Positions 1 to 6,168 of a stretch of DNA of 6,634 bases are shown here, one piece after another. Source of the stretch: Pseudomonadota bacterium. Lineage in GTDB: Bacteria > Pseudomonadota > Alphaproteobacteria > Acetobacterales > Acetobacteraceae. Below the pieces are notes generated by a model. That model was not told the DNA's origin. It worked only from the letters and a program-made list of their open reading frames with translations, and searched no databases. The position numbers and the translations under genes were made by a program. How positions within the stretch are numbered: the first letter of the stretch is position 1; each line of letters opens with the position of its first letter. The DNA lies in the NCBI GenBank assembly GCA_021808985.1, contig JAKBAQ010000155.1, positions 1 to 6,634 of the forward strand, read 5' to 3'.

Positions 1-893
1 TCGTTGATTCCTTGAAACCGCTGATCCAATCCCTCTCCACGGAGCTGACCGAAAAAGCCGCCACATTGCACGAATGCGATTTCGCGAAGGACATCGCCTA
101 TTTCCTCCCCGCGACCGTGATACTCACCCTGCTCGGCCTGCCGCTGGAGCATTTGGAAAAAGTGCGGGAATGGAACAGGGCCATCACGGCGGGCCTCTCG
201 GCCGCCTTCGCGTCCGCTGAGGCCCTGATGCGCGCGGATCACGCGATTGCTGAAATGAACAGCATGCTGCGTGTGGAAATCGCAAAACGCCTGGCCGCCC
301 CGCAGCCGGATTTCCTGACCCAGCTGGTCACCCTCGCCGATGATTCCAACAACCTCCTCTCCGAGGATGAAGTGCTCGGCCTGTGCCATATTTTGCTCAC
401 GGCGGGGCACGAAACAACCGTCAACTCGCTGGTGATGGGCCTGGCCGCGCTGGTCAAGAACCCGGACCAGCGGCAACTTCTGCTCAGCGGCACGGTCGAG
501 CCCCTGGGCGCCCTGCAGGAGCTGCTGCGCCATATCGGCATGTCCACCACGCAGCCGCGCGTCGCCGCCACGGATTTTGAGTTCGCCGGCCAGCACATCA
601 AAAAAGGCGATGTCGCGTTTCTGTGGATCCTCGCGGCGAACAACGATCCGGCGAAATTCCCCGAACCCGGCAAGCTCGATTTCACGCGCCCCAACGCCGG
701 CGACGTCCTCACATTCGGCCCCGGCCTGCATCACTGCGTCGGCCATTATCTCGCTCGCATAGAGCTGGATATTTTCTTCAGAACCTTTCTTCCGAAATTC
801 TCCAAAATTGAAATTCTGGAGGAAAAACCCGTCTTGTCGCCAACATTAACATTCAGGGGGTTCGCGCACCTCAACGCGCGCTTCACGGTCTAG
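1..893 (+). CDS. Cytochrome P450, C-terminal part (5' end cut by window)
   Basis: This is a soluble bacterial class I cytochrome P450, a heme monooxygenase that would hydroxylate an organic substrate using electrons from a ferredoxin. The frame is open to the left edge (codons in phase from base 3), so the N-terminal roughly 100 residues are missing; a TTG at 12 is in frame but is not a credible start. Counting from that TTG, the I-helix motif AGHETT is at 131-136 (acid-alcohol pair E134/T135). The K-helix ExxR is E170-R173, followed by the PRV stretch. The heme loop FGPGLHHCVGHYLAR has its thiolate ligand at C242. All core P450 elements are intact and the C-terminus is normal. There is no membrane anchor in the visible part. 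The next gene, 137 bases downstream on the same strand, is a Rieske dioxygenase, so a catabolic role is likely. The substrate cannot be read from the sequence. Family assignment is certain; subfamily is not. Confidence 0.95.
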   Translation, partial: VDSLKPLIQSLSTELTEKAATLHECDFAKDIAYFLPATVILTLLGLPLEHLEKVREWNRAITAGLSAAFASAEALMRADHAIAEMNSMLRVEIAKRLAAPQPDFLTQLVTLADDSNNLLSEDEVLGLCHILLTAGHETTVNSLVMGLAALVKNPDQRQLLLSGTVEPLGALQELLRHIGMSTTQPRVAATDFEFAGQHIKKGDVAFLWILAANNDPAKFPEPGKLDFTRPNAGDVLTFGPGLHHCVGHYLARIELDIFFRTFLPKFSKIEILEEKPVLSPTLTFRGFAHLNARFTV

Positions 894-930
894 CGTTCCG
901 ACCAGATAAAGTTGCTCGTCACAACAATAA

Positions 931-975
931 GCCGGGGAATTTTTCCTGAACCTGTGTGAATGAAAATTCCCCGGC
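931..975. repeat. Perfect 13-bp inverted repeat upstream of the dioxygenase operon
   Basis: The left arm GCCGGGGAATTTT (931-943) is exactly complementary to the right arm AAAATTCCCCGGC (963-975), with 19 bases between them. The centre-to-centre distance of the arms is 32 bases, about three helical turns. No T-tract follows on either strand, so it is not a standard intrinsic terminator. It could be an RNA hairpin that ends or protects the P450 transcript, or a two-site operator for a regulator of the downstream genes. The sequence shows the symmetry; the role is inference. Confidence 0.8.
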
Positions 976-986
976 CGCCGTAAATC

Positions 987-992
987 CATAAT
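987..992 (+). promoter_or_regulatory. Possible -10 element for the dioxygenase operon
   Basis: CATAAT in an AT-rich stretch 38 bases before the alpha-subunit ATG resembles a sigma70 -10 box. At the usual spacing the -35 region would fall inside the right arm of the inverted repeat (963-975), and no good TTGACA-like match is there. If this is a promoter it is probably activator-dependent. This is a weak call based on a single hexamer. Confidence 0.2.
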
Positions 993-1030
993 CATTCAAG
1001 CGAGATCTAAAGCTTATCAGGAGATAATCC

Positions 1031-2374
1031 ATGCCATTCAAGTCCGTCGCCTTTGAGCGGCTGGTCGATGTTGACCGGGCCAAGGGGCGTTTTCGCATAA
1101 ATCGCGAGGCCTACAAAAGCCAGGAGGTTTTTGACCGTGAAAAATCACAGATCTTCGACAAATGCTGGCTCTATCTCGGGCACAAATCCGAGATTGTCAA
1201 CCCCGGAGATTTCGTCCGCCGCACCGTCGCCGGCCGCAACCTCATCTTCACACGAGACCGTGGCGGCGAAGTCCGCGCGCTGGTCAATGCCTGCACGCAT
1301 CGCGGCGCCAGCATCTGCCGCGAGACAAAAGGCAACGCGCGAACCTTCACCTGCCCCTATCACGGCTGGACCTTTGATCTCACCGGCAAGCTGGTCTCCA
1401 CCTTCTCCAACGAAGGCTATCGCGCCGATCTCAACGAGGCCGGCCGCCTGAACCTGCCCGTCCCGCCAAAGCTTGAAAACTATCGTGGCTTTTACTTCGT
1501 GAATTACAACCCGAAGGCCATCCCGCTGGTTGATTTTCTGGCCGGCGCGAAAGACGCCATCGATTCATACTGCGACCAGGCCGAAGACGGCGAGGATGGG
1601 CTCTACGTCCTCAAGGGCGAGCATGCCTACTCCATCAACGCCAATTATAAATTCCTGGTCGAGAACAGCTATGACGGCTACCACGTCATCCCCACCCATA
1701 TCAGCTATCTTGATTATCTGAAGGACCGCGCCGCCGGCACGGCGCAGGAGCAGGTCGTGGCCGATGTCGCCAACGTCTTTCGCGGCAAGGGCAAGCTCAC
1801 CTGCCTCGGCAATGGCCACGCCGTGCTCAGCTCCTGGGTGCCCACCGGCCGCCCTGTCGCCTATTGGATCGACCGCTGGGGACCGGAAATCAAACGCCAT
1901 ATCGATTCCAACCGCGCCCGCCTCATCCAGCGTTACGGCGAGGAACGAGCGACTTATCTGGCGGAGATGCAGAAAAACCTCGTCATCTTCCCCAACCTTG
2001 TCTTCAACGACAATGTGGGCCTCACCATCCGCAATATCGAGCCGGTCGGCCCCGGCAGAATCCATGTGCGGGCCTGGGGTTTCGCGCATAAGGGAGAAGA
2101 CCCCGAGCTGCTCAAAATCCGTCTCGATAATTTCAACAACTTCCTCGGCCCGGCCGGCTTCGGCTCGGCGGACGATATCGAAATGCTGGAACTCTGCCAG
2201 ACCGGCATCGAACACAGCCCGACCGAATGGACCGAGCTTTCAAAAGGCATGGACACAACCGCCCCCGATCTGCGCCTGCAAACCGGCGCGCCAGATGATG
2301 AATGCCAGATGCAGGCCTACTGGACCCAGTGGGACCGCACGATGCGCGGCCTCGACACATTTGAGCAGGAATAA
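1031..2374 (+). CDS. Ring-hydroxylating dioxygenase, large (alpha) Rieske subunit
   Basis: This is the catalytic subunit of an aromatic-ring-hydroxylating dioxygenase, which adds both atoms of O2 to an arene to give a cis-dihydrodiol. The 447-residue length is normal for the family. The Rieske domain comes first: C88-T-H90 and C108-P-Y-H111 bind the [2Fe-2S] cluster. The catalytic domain has ENSYDGYH (211-218) and H223, giving H218 and H223 as mononuclear iron ligands and D215 as the likely bridging Asp. The third ligand is D381 or D382 in SADDIEML. The ATG at 1031 has a strong AGGAG (1019-1023) seven bases upstream. The beta-subunit gene follows after 11 bases, with its ribosome binding site touching this stop codon. 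The N-terminal region (GDFVRRTVAGRNL) and overall look are closest to benzoate/p-cumate-type alpha subunits from memory, but the substrate is unknown. The required ferredoxin and reductase are not encoded in the window. Confidence 0.95.
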   Translation: MPFKSVAFERLVDVDRAKGRFRINREAYKSQEVFDREKSQIFDKCWLYLGHKSEIVNPGDFVRRTVAGRNLIFTRDRGGEVRALVNACTHRGASICRETKGNARTFTCPYHGWTFDLTGKLVSTFSNEGYRADLNEAGRLNLPVPPKLENYRGFYFVNYNPKAIPLVDFLAGAKDAIDSYCDQAEDGEDGLYVLKGEHAYSINANYKFLVENSYDGYHVIPTHISYLDYLKDRAAGTAQEQVVADVANVFRGKGKLTCLGNGHAVLSSWVPTGRPVAYWIDRWGPEIKRHIDSNRARLIQRYGEERATYLAEMQKNLVIFPNLVFNDNVGLTIRNIEPVGPGRIHVRAWGFAHKGEDPELLKIRLDNFNNFLGPAGFGSADDIEMLELCQTGIEHSPTEWTELSKGMDTTAPDLRLQTGAPDDECQMQAYWTQWDRTMRGLDTFEQE

Positions 2375-2385
2375 GGAAAACATCG

Positions 2386-2880
2386 ATGACAAGCAAACAC
2401 GAACTGCGCAATGATGTCGAAAGCTTCCTGTTCGACGAAGCGGAGCTGCTCGACAACTGGAAGCTTCCCGAATGGGCCTCGCTCTTCACGGCCGATGGAA
2501 AATACGAGGTCGCCTCGATGAGTTCCGATCAGCCGCTGCGCGACGATCCGGCGACATCGATCTTCATCATCTCCGACGACCGCGAGGAAATCACCCTGCG
2601 CACCGACCGGCTGATGAAAAAGACCGCGCATTGCGAATATCCCCACTCCAAAACCCGCCACCTCGTCAGCAACGTGCGCGCCAGGGAAGATGGCGGCCAG
2701 ATACTGGCGAAATCCAATTTCGCCACCTACCGCACCAAGGAGGGCCGCACCTCCCTCTACATGGGCGAAGCCCATTATGTCCTGCAGCGCGCGGGCGAGA
2801 GCTTCCGCATCTGCCAGAAGCGCTGCGCCCTCGATCTGGACACCCTCAACGACCAGGGGCGCCTCACCATCATCCTTTAA
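2386..2880 (+). CDS. Ring-hydroxylating dioxygenase, small (beta) subunit
   Basis: This is the structural beta subunit that pairs with the preceding alpha subunit in an alpha3beta3-type oxygenase. At 164 residues it has the normal length and the single-domain cone fold (NTF2/scytalone dehydratase-like) seen in this family. Recognisable family features are the N-terminal helix with FLFDEAELLDNW, the WASLFTADGKYEV segment, the central SDDREEITLRTDRL, the HSKTRHLVSNV strand and the C-terminal RCALDLDTLN..GRLTIIL. It carries no metal-binding motif, as expected for a beta subunit. The ATG at 2386 has AGGAA (2374-2378) seven bases upstream, which overlaps the alpha stop codon, so translation of the two subunits is probably coupled. 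The extradiol dioxygenase gene follows after 25 bases. The segment style recalls p-cumate/benzoate-type beta subunits; this is an impression, not a search result. Confidence 0.93.
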   Translation: MTSKHELRNDVESFLFDEAELLDNWKLPEWASLFTADGKYEVASMSSDQPLRDDPATSIFIISDDREEITLRTDRLMKKTAHCEYPHSKTRHLVSNVRAREDGGQILAKSNFATYRTKEGRTSLYMGEAHYVLQRAGESFRICQKRCALDLDTLNDQGRLTIIL

Positions 2881-2905
2881 GTTCCAAAACCGATAGGCAC
2901 ACACC

Positions 2906-3811
2906 ATGACGACAGATTTTCGCTACCGGCGGCTGGGCTATCTGGTGCTCCAGGTCTCCGACATCGCGCAAACCACGAAATTCCTGACCGATGTGATCGG
3001 CCTGGATTTCGTGGAGGAAACGAAGGAAGGCGGCCGCTTTTTCCGCAGCGGCCCCAGCCATCACGATGTTCTTCTCATCCCGGCGGCCACCCCCGCCTTC
3101 GTCCGCTCGTCATGGGAGCTGGAAACCGATGACGATCTGGAGCGCGCCTTCGCCCATTACGCCCGGCTGGGCCTGGTCCCCAAATGGGTCCCCGAGGCCG
3201 AGGCGCACGCCTTGAGCCTGGAAAAAGCCTTCCGCGTCGTGGAGCCGGTATTGCATACCGAATACGAATATTATGCGAAGATGACATACATCTCCTCTCC
3301 GCTGCAAAGCCGGCTCACCAGCTTTCAGGGCGGCAAGCATTTCGGCCTCGCCGCGCCCGATCCGCGCACCCATGCCGACTATATGGTCCGCAACATGGGC
3401 TTCCTCACCTCTGATTATCTGGAGGGCTGGCCGGGCGCCCTGCTGCGCGCCTTCCCCAACCCCAACCACCACAGCTACGGCGCCCTGGGCGGCAAAACCG
3501 GCTTCCATCATTATGCCTTCATGGTGAACAGCATCGACGATATCGGCCGCCTGATGAACCGGGCGCAGCGGCTGGGCGTCACGCCGCATTTTGGCATCGG
3601 CCGCCACCCCACCTCCGGCAGCATACATTTTTATGTGTACGACAGTGACTTCTTCGTCTGGGAATACACGCTGGGAATGGAGCAGTTCCCCGAGCAGGGC
3701 GCGCGCGCGGCGCGCAGAATGTCCGCCCGCCCGGAGGATTTCGACCTCTGGGGCGCGGTGCCGGACTCGGTGGGGAGCAACAAGCGCCCGCCCTTCCTCA
3801 CCCACGGATGA
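2906..3811 (+). CDS. Type I extradiol ring-cleavage dioxygenase (VOC fold)
   Basis: This is a vicinal-oxygen-chelate protein of 301 residues, the size of two-domain type I extradiol dioxygenases that cleave catechols next to the diol (meta cleavage). The N-terminal VOC domain starts at RRLGYLVLQVSDI (8-20). The C-terminal catalytic domain carries the expected 2-His-1-carboxylate metal site: H145 in GGKHFGLAAPDP, H201 or H202 in GFHHYAFMV, and E253 in FVWEY. Likely second-sphere catalytic residues are H188/H189 (NPNHHSYGALG), H234 (GRH) and Y243. The metal-ligand strand reads YDSDFFVWEY, where most family members have DPxGxxxEY, so the usual Pro and Gly are missing. The tail GMEQFPEQGARAARRMSARPEDFDLWG is typical of cumate/biphenyl-type relatives. 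A modest AGG (2895-2897) precedes the ATG. It sits directly behind the Rieske subunits and should act on the catechol derived from their product. Specificity is unknown. Confidence 0.88.
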   Translation: MTTDFRYRRLGYLVLQVSDIAQTTKFLTDVIGLDFVEETKEGGRFFRSGPSHHDVLLIPAATPAFVRSSWELETDDDLERAFAHYARLGLVPKWVPEAEAHALSLEKAFRVVEPVLHTEYEYYAKMTYISSPLQSRLTSFQGGKHFGLAAPDPRTHADYMVRNMGFLTSDYLEGWPGALLRAFPNPNHHSYGALGGKTGFHHYAFMVNSIDDIGRLMNRAQRLGVTPHFGIGRHPTSGSIHFYVYDSDFFVWEYTLGMEQFPEQGARAARRMSARPEDFDLWGAVPDSVGSNKRPPFLTHG

Positions 3812-3822
3812 TACCGCCCCGC

Positions 3823-3837
3823 GCATAACCATTATGC
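3823..3837. repeat. Inverted repeat 1 of the junction region
   Basis: GCATAA (3823-3828) and TTATGC (3832-3837) are perfectly complementary around the 3-base loop CCA, 11 bases after the extradiol dioxygenase stop codon. It is too AT-rich and short to be a convincing terminator stem and has no T-tract. It could be a small operator-like palindrome or chance. Confidence 0.4.
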
Positions 3838-3854
3838 CCTGCGCGTGAGGCTCA

Positions 3855-3885
3855 ATCGCGCCGTCACCTCTTGTCACGGCGCCTA
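3855..3885 (+). terminator. Possible terminator-like hairpin after the catabolic genes
   Basis: GCGCCGT (3858-3864) pairs with ACGGCGC (3876-3882). Beyond one C/C mismatch the stem continues with two more pairs (AC/GT), leaving the loop CTCTT. The hairpin is GC-rich and lies 46 bases after the extradiol dioxygenase stop. The sequence after it (CTAAAACA) has no T-tract, so intrinsic termination would be weak. It may instead be a 3'-end-stabilising or Rho-assisted structure. The hairpin is seen; the function is inferred from its position. Confidence 0.45.
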
Positions 3886-3904
3886 AAACATCCGACTTTA
3901 GCTC

Positions 3905-3932
3905 CCAACCGGACCGCATCGGTCCAGATTGG
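3905..3932. promoter_or_regulatory. Palindrome in the leader of the nfu-like gene
   Basis: GGACCG (3911-3916), loop CAT, CGGTCC (3920-3925) is a perfect inverted repeat. It is flanked by a second symmetric pair, CCAA (3905-3908) and TTGG (3929-3932). It ends 15 bases before the nfu-like start codon, just ahead of the GAGAG ribosome binding site (3936-3940). In RNA it could form a hairpin close to the ribosome binding site; in DNA it could be an operator. It does not match any iron or Fe-S regulator box that I recognise. Confidence 0.4.
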
Positions 3933-3947
3933 ATCGAGAGCACGCAC

Positions 3948-4502
3948 ATGTTTATTGAAACCGAAGGCACGCCCAACCCCGCAACGCTAAAATTCCTCCC
4001 CGGGCGCGAGATTCTGGGCGCCCTCACGGCTGATTTCGCCGACGCCGACGCCGCCCTGCTCTCGCCATTGGCGGATGCCCTCTTCGGCCTGCCCGGCGTG
4101 GCCCGCGTCTTCCTGGGCGGAGATTTCGTCACGGTCACCAAAACCGCCGAAGCCGACTGGGCGGCGCTCAAGCCGCAGGTGCTCGGCCTGCTCATGGAGC
4201 ATCTGCTGGGCAACCGCCCGATCATGAGCGCGCACGCCCAGCTCCAGGCCGAGGACGTGGACCCCGCCGATGCCGAAATCGTGGCCCAGATCAAGGAACT
4301 GCTCGACACGCGCGTCCGCCCCGCGGTGGCCGGCGACGGCGGCGACATCATCTTCCGCGGCTTTCGCGACGGCGTGGTCAGCCTGAAGATGCAGGGCTCC
4401 TGTGCCGGCTGCCCGTCCTCCACCGCCACCCTCAAGCACGGCATTGAAAACATGCTGAAACACTACATCCCCGAGGTTTTGTCTGTTACACAGGCGGCCT
4501 GA
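3948..4502 (+). CDS. NifU family Fe-S scaffold/carrier protein (Nfu1-like)
   Basis: This is an Nfu-type protein of 184 residues, the usual length for the alphaproteobacterial/mitochondrial form, which holds or delivers [4Fe-4S] clusters to target apoenzymes in the cytosol. The N-terminal Nfu_N domain begins with the signature FIETEGTPNPATLKFLPG (2-19) and runs to about residue 90. The C-terminal NifU-like domain follows from about residue 108, with AGDGGDIIF (128-136) and the cluster-binding C152-A-G-C155 motif in MQGSCAGCPSS. Two monomers normally share one cluster through these cysteines. The ATG at 3948 is preceded by GAGAG at 3936-3940. A RutE-like reductase gene follows after 13 bases, then tsaB and rimI. 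Although it sits next to Fe-S dioxygenase genes, it more likely belongs to the housekeeping operon downstream: a 136-base gap with hairpins separates it from the catabolic genes. Family assignment is secure. Confidence 0.95.
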   Translation: MFIETEGTPNPATLKFLPGREILGALTADFADADAALLSPLADALFGLPGVARVFLGGDFVTVTKTAEADWAALKPQVLGLLMEHLLGNRPIMSAHAQLQAEDVDPADAEIVAQIKELLDTRVRPAVAGDGGDIIFRGFRDGVVSLKMQGSCAGCPSSTATLKHGIENMLKHYIPEVLSVTQAA

Positions 4503-4515
4503 AGAGGGGAAAAAC

Positions 4516-5103
4516 ATGGCTTTGGACGACAGCGCGCTTGATATCCTGTTCCGCAGCGCCCGCACCAAGTGGGAATTCACCGACGAGCCGATCACCGATG
4601 ATCAGCTGAAGGCGCTGTACGATCTGGTGAAAATGGGGCCGACCTCGGCCAATTGCTGCCCCGCGCGCTTCGTCTTCATCCGCACGCCCGAGGGCAAGGA
4701 GAAGCTGAAGCCCGCCCTCAGCGCCGGCAACGTTGAAAAGACCATGGCCGCCCCGGTAACCGTGATCGTCGCCCAGGATCTCATGTTCTACACATACCTG
4801 CCCAGGCTCTACCCGCCGGCTGACGCAAAAGGGTGGTTCTCCGGCAATCCAGACCTCACGGAGGAAACCGCGTTCCGCAATTCCACCCTGCAGGGCGCCT
4901 ACCTCATCATGGCCGCCCGCGCCATGGGGCTCGACTGCGGCGCCATGTCCGGCTTTGACAAAACCGTCGTCAACCGGAATTTCTTCAGCCAGAACAGCTG
5001 GAAGGCCAATTTTCTCATCAATCTCGGCCATGCCAGGCCAGGCGAGCATCCCTTCGCGCGCCTGCCCAAGCTCGATTTTGACGAGGCCGCGATTTTCGCT
5101 TGA
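4516..5103 (+). CDS. rutE: RutE/HadB-like malonic semialdehyde reductase (nitroreductase fold)
   Basis: This is a 195-residue flavin reductase of the nitroreductase superfamily that matches the E. coli RutE pattern along its whole length as I remember it. Shared segments are LFRSARTKWEF (11-21), MGPTSANCCPAR (40-51), the KLKPALSAGNVEKTMAAPVTVIVA stretch (63-86), ETAFRNSTLQGAYLI (117-131), GLDCGAMSGFD (138-148) and FLINLGH (166-172). RutE reduces malonic semialdehyde to 3-hydroxypropionate in pyrimidine ring catabolism, with FMN and NADPH. No other rut gene is in the window, so the physiological substrate here may differ; the symbol marks homology only. The ATG at 4516 has a very good AGAGGGG (4503-4509) starting right at the upstream stop codon. 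The stop overlaps or nearly abuts tsaB, suggesting one transcript and coupled translation. Confidence 0.88.
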   Translation: MALDDSALDILFRSARTKWEFTDEPITDDQLKALYDLVKMGPTSANCCPARFVFIRTPEGKEKLKPALSAGNVEKTMAAPVTVIVAQDLMFYTYLPRLYPPADAKGWFSGNPDLTEETAFRNSTLQGAYLIMAARAMGLDCGAMSGFDKTVVNRNFFSQNSWKANFLINLGHARPGEHPFARLPKLDFDEAAIFA

Positions 5104-5105
5104 CC

Positions 5106-5741
5106 ATGCTGGCGATTGACGCATCAGCCGCGCGCGCGGGCATCGCCCTGCTGGCTGAGGACGGCGCCGTGGCGCTCAGGCTCTTCACCCCCGGTCGCCC
5201 CGGCCTCATCGAGACCCTGCCGCCCCTGCTGCGCCAGGCGGTGGCCGGGCGGTCTGTCACCCAGGTCGCCGTCACCATCGGCCCCGGCAGCTTCACCGGG
5301 CTGCGCACCGCCATTTCCCTGGCCCAGGGCTTCGCCGCGGCGGCCGGCGTGCCGCTGCTCGGCGTCACCGTGGCTGAGGCCTACGCGGCGGCCTTTCCGG
5401 CGCTGCACCGCCCGCTCTGGGTGGCCATCCGCGCCCGCAAAAACCGCATCTTCCTGGTCCGTGACGGAGTCGCCGCGGCATTCGCCGACGCCGACCTGCC
5501 ACGCACCCGGCATCCCGTGGCGCTGGCGGGCGATGCCGCCAACGAGGCGGCGGCGCTGCTGGCGGCGGCCGGCGGCGATGTCATGCTCACCAACGCCAAA
5601 CGGCTGGACCCCGTCTGGGTCGCCCGCGCAGCCCTGGCCCGCCAGGCGGCTGGCCTGCCCGCCCACGCCGCCCAGCCGCTTTATGTAGACCCGCCAGAAG
5701 CCAGGCTGCCCGCCGCCGGCCTGCGCCCACCCCCGGTCTAG
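5106..5741 (+). CDS. tsaB: TsaB, tRNA t6A37 threonylcarbamoyltransferase complex subunit
   Basis: TsaB is the non-catalytic ASKHA-fold partner of TsaD in the complex that makes N6-threonylcarbamoyladenosine at position 37 of ANN-decoding tRNAs. With the ATG at 5106 the protein has 211 residues, slightly short for the family. Family marks are the N-terminal MLAIDASAARAGIALL strand-turn-strand, the glycine loop GPGSFTGLR (59-67) followed by the helix of TAISLAQGFA, and the C-terminal PLYVDPPEARLP (191-202), equivalent to the usual YLRPPDA. The segment usually reading like DARRGEVY is RARKNRIF here, a mild divergence. A TTG at 5100 overlaps the rutE stop and would add two residues. I prefer the ATG, but no strong Shine-Dalgarno supports either start, so translation probably relies on coupling. 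rimI follows after four bases, a classic bacterial pairing. Confidence 0.92.
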   Translation: MLAIDASAARAGIALLAEDGAVALRLFTPGRPGLIETLPPLLRQAVAGRSVTQVAVTIGPGSFTGLRTAISLAQGFAAAAGVPLLGVTVAEAYAAAFPALHRPLWVAIRARKNRIFLVRDGVAAAFADADLPRTRHPVALAGDAANEAAALLAAAGGDVMLTNAKRLDPVWVARAALARQAAGLPAHAAQPLYVDPPEARLPAAGLRPPPV

Positions 5742-5745
5742 CGCG

Positions 5746-6168
5746 ATGGATGTGATCGAGGCAGGCCCCGCCTACGCGGCGGTGCTGGCCCGGCTGCACG
5801 CCGTGGCGTTCCCCGAATCCCCCTGGGATGAGCGCAGCTTCACGGCCTTGCTCGCCCAGCCCGGCATGCTCTGCCTGCTTGACGAGCGCGGCGGCTTCCT
5901 GCTGCTGCGCGCGGTGCTGGACGAGGCCGAACTCCTCACCATCGGCGTCACCACCCCCCGGCAGGGCATTGGCGGCTCGCTGCTGCGCCAGGCGCTTCGC
6001 GCCGCCGCCTGGCGCGGGGTCCAAACCATCCACCTGGAGGTCGCGGTGGACAACACCGCCGCCCGCGCGCTCTATGCCTCCCTGGGCTTCGCGCAAACCG
6101 GAATCCGCAAGGCCTACTACCCCGATGGCGGCGACGCGCTGACCCTGCGCCTGCATCTGGAAGGCTGA
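5746..6168 (+). CDS. rimI: RimI-like GNAT N-acetyltransferase
   Basis: This is a GNAT-fold acetyltransferase of 140 residues, close to the family length. RimI transfers acetyl from acetyl-CoA to the N-terminal alanine of ribosomal protein bS18. The acetyl-CoA loop is TTPRQGIGGSLL (69-80), with the first Arg/Gln of the usual pyrophosphate motif replaced by Pro71. HLEVAVDNTAARALYASLGFAQTGIRKAYY (96-125) is the RimI-type C-terminal half. E98 and Y110 have the same 12-residue spacing as the catalytic Glu/Tyr pair reported for enterobacterial RimI. The early AFPESPWDERSF segment (21-32) is also typical. Position directly behind tsaB, with only four bases between, supports the assignment over a generic GNAT. 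There is no clear ribosome binding site, so it is probably translated by coupling. The stop codon lies in the loop of a terminator hairpin. Confidence 0.9.
   Translation: MDVIEAGPAYAAVLARLHAVAFPESPWDERSFTALLAQPGMLCLLDERGGFLLLRAVLDEAELLTIGVTTPRQGIGGSLLRQALRAAAWRGVQTIHLEVAVDNTAARALYASLGFAQTGIRKAYYPDGGDALTLRLHLEG

Noticed and set aside
1565..2215. A 216-codon open frame on the - strand inside the Rieske alpha gene
   Set aside because: It is a shadow of the + strand gene, whose metal ligands and length are all intact.
3110..4453. A 447-codon open frame on the - strand across the extradiol dioxygenase and nfu-like genes
   Set aside because: It lies opposite two well-supported genes, its translation is low-complexity and rich in Arg/Ala/Ser/Gly, and it matches no family I know. 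Such open antisense frames are common in GC-rich coding DNA.
5128..5139. The 12-base alternating palindrome CCGCGCGCGCGG near the tsaB start
   Set aside because: It encodes an Ala-Arg-Ala-Gly stretch in the normal frame, and GC alternation like this is expected in GC-rich coding DNA.
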